Shown piece by piece: positions 14,288 through 15,085 of a stretch of DNA of 15,085 bases. Position 1 is the first letter of the stretch. The number at the start of each line of letters is the position of its first letter. Position numbers and translations under genes: made by a program. The notes under the pieces are model-generated. The model was not told where the DNA came from. It worked only from the letters and a program-made list of their open reading frames with translations, and searched no databases. Source of the stretch: JABDJL01 sp047614505 (lineage in GTDB: Bacteria; Pseudomonadota; Gammaproteobacteria; Xanthomonadales; SZUA-36); the NCBI GenBank assembly GCA_047614505.1, contig JBLHGQ010000069.1, positions 1 through 15,085 on the forward strand. Reading direction: 5' to 3'.

Positions 14288-15085
14288 ATGTTTGACAGCA
14301 CTTTTCAAATCGAAGGGTTCGACACAGAGCTAAGCGCGGCAATTGCGGGCGAGCAGACGCGGCAGGAGTTGCATATCGAGTTGATCGCTTCTGAGAATTA
14401 TGCCAGCCCCCGGGTTTTGGAAGCTCAGGGATCTGTGCTTACCAATAAGTACGCTGAAGGTTATCCGGGGCGCCGTTATTACGGTGGCTGTGAGTTTGTC
14501 GACATTGCGGAGAAGTTGGCCCAGGATCGAGCAAAACGGTTGTTTGGTGCGCACTACGCCAACGTGCAACCGCACTCAGGGTCACAGGCAAACGCAGCTG
14601 CCTACCTTGCATTACTTAAGCCGGGCGACACTTTGCTGGGGATGAATCTGGAACATGGCGGACATCTTACTCACGGTTCAAAAGTCAATTTCTCCGGAAA
14701 GGTATTTAATTCTGTTCAGTACGGCATAAATAAAGAAACAGCCCTGATAGATTATGACCAGATGCAGGCTCTGGCCGACGAACATCAGCCAAAAATGATC
14801 ATTGGCGGGTTTTCTGCATATTCCAGGAAAGTGGATTGGGCACGGATGCGCAATATCGCAGATGGGGTGGGGGCATGGTTGCTGGTGGACATGGCGCATG
14901 TAGCCGGCCTGGTTGCCGCCGGTATCTACCCTAACCCTGTGCCTCACGCGCATGTAGTCACTTCAACAACACATAAAACATTGCGCGGTCCGCGAGGCGG
15001 CCTTATCTTGGCGCAGGCCAACGATGAGATTGAAAAGAAGCTTAATTCGATGGTTTTCCCCGGTACACAGGGAGGACCGTTAATG
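14288..15085 (+). CDS. glyA: Serine hydroxymethyltransferase, N-terminal two thirds (cut by window end)
   Basis: GlyA is a cytoplasmic PLP enzyme that interconverts serine and glycine and supplies one-carbon units to tetrahydrofolate. The visible 266 codons are open to the right edge; full-length bacterial enzymes are about 415-420 residues. The sequence shows ELIASENYAS (31-40), NKYAEGYPGRRYYGGCEFVD (53-72), QPHSGSQANAAAY (94-106), LVDMAHVAGLVAAG (199-212) with the PLP-interacting Asp and His, and TSTTHKTLRGPRGG (225-238). K230 in that last block is the PLP-binding lysine, matching K229 of E. coli. AAGGA five bases upstream supports the start. All key residues in the visible part are intact. 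It is a housekeeping gene unrelated to the adjoining glycan operon. Confidence 0.97.
   Translation, partial: MFDSTFQIEGFDTELSAAIAGEQTRQELHIELIASENYASPRVLEAQGSVLTNKYAEGYPGRRYYGGCEFVDIAEKLAQDRAKRLFGAHYANVQPHSGSQANAAAYLALLKPGDTLLGMNLEHGGHLTHGSKVNFSGKVFNSVQYGINKETALIDYDQMQALADEHQPKMIIGGFSAYSRKVDWARMRNIADGVGAWLLVDMAHVAGLVAAGIYPNPVPHAHVVTSTTHKTLRGPRGGLILAQANDEIEKKLNSMVFPGTQGGPLM

Overview
The window reads as chromosomal DNA of a Gram-negative bacterium, most likely a gammaproteobacterium. The type II secretion (T2SS) genes run K-L-M-N/C-D, the order known from the Xanthomonas xps cluster. There are also lipoproteins with lipoboxes, an outer-membrane secretin and an ABC-type surface-polysaccharide exporter. 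No marker gene fixes genus or species. All genes lie on the + strand. I saw no tRNA, rRNA, CRISPR array, insertion sequence or phage gene.

Region 1 (1-5477) is the 3' end of a T2SS operon. It holds the C-terminus of a GspK-type minor pseudopilin, the inner-membrane assembly proteins GspL and GspM, a GspC/GspN-type connector, the secretin GspD, and a small lipoprotein. Most junctions overlap by 1 to 25 nt, so translation is probably coupled. The first five genes form the inner-membrane platform connector and the outer-membrane channel. The lipoprotein is not a recognised T2SS subunit, but its start codon overlaps the gspD stop.

Region 2 (5478-7629) is a single-gene unit for an acidic 574-residue exported protein. 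It has a signal peptide, six cysteines after the signal peptide, and several Asp/Asn/Gly-rich loops. A strong hairpin follows the gene. I do not recognise a function; it could be a surface protein or a T2SS substrate.

Region 3 (7630-8607) encodes an exported parvulin-type peptidyl-prolyl isomerase, probably a periplasmic folding factor, with a degenerate central motif.

Region 4 (8717-14176) is a surface-polysaccharide (O-antigen-like) operon. It encodes a Wzm-type permease, a Wzt-type ATPase with a C-terminal extension, a GT2 glycosyltransferase, a SAM-dependent methyltransferase with a short C-terminal coiled coil, a second GT2 glycosyltransferase with a membrane-proximal tail, and an SDR-fold protein that lacks the usual YxxxK. 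Together they would assemble, possibly cap, and export a glycan across the inner membrane. No initiating transferase, ligase or nucleotide-sugar pathway genes are present, so these must lie elsewhere.

Region 5 (14177-15085) is the start of glyA, serine hydroxymethyltransferase, a housekeeping gene cut by the window end. It marks the right boundary of the glycan operon.
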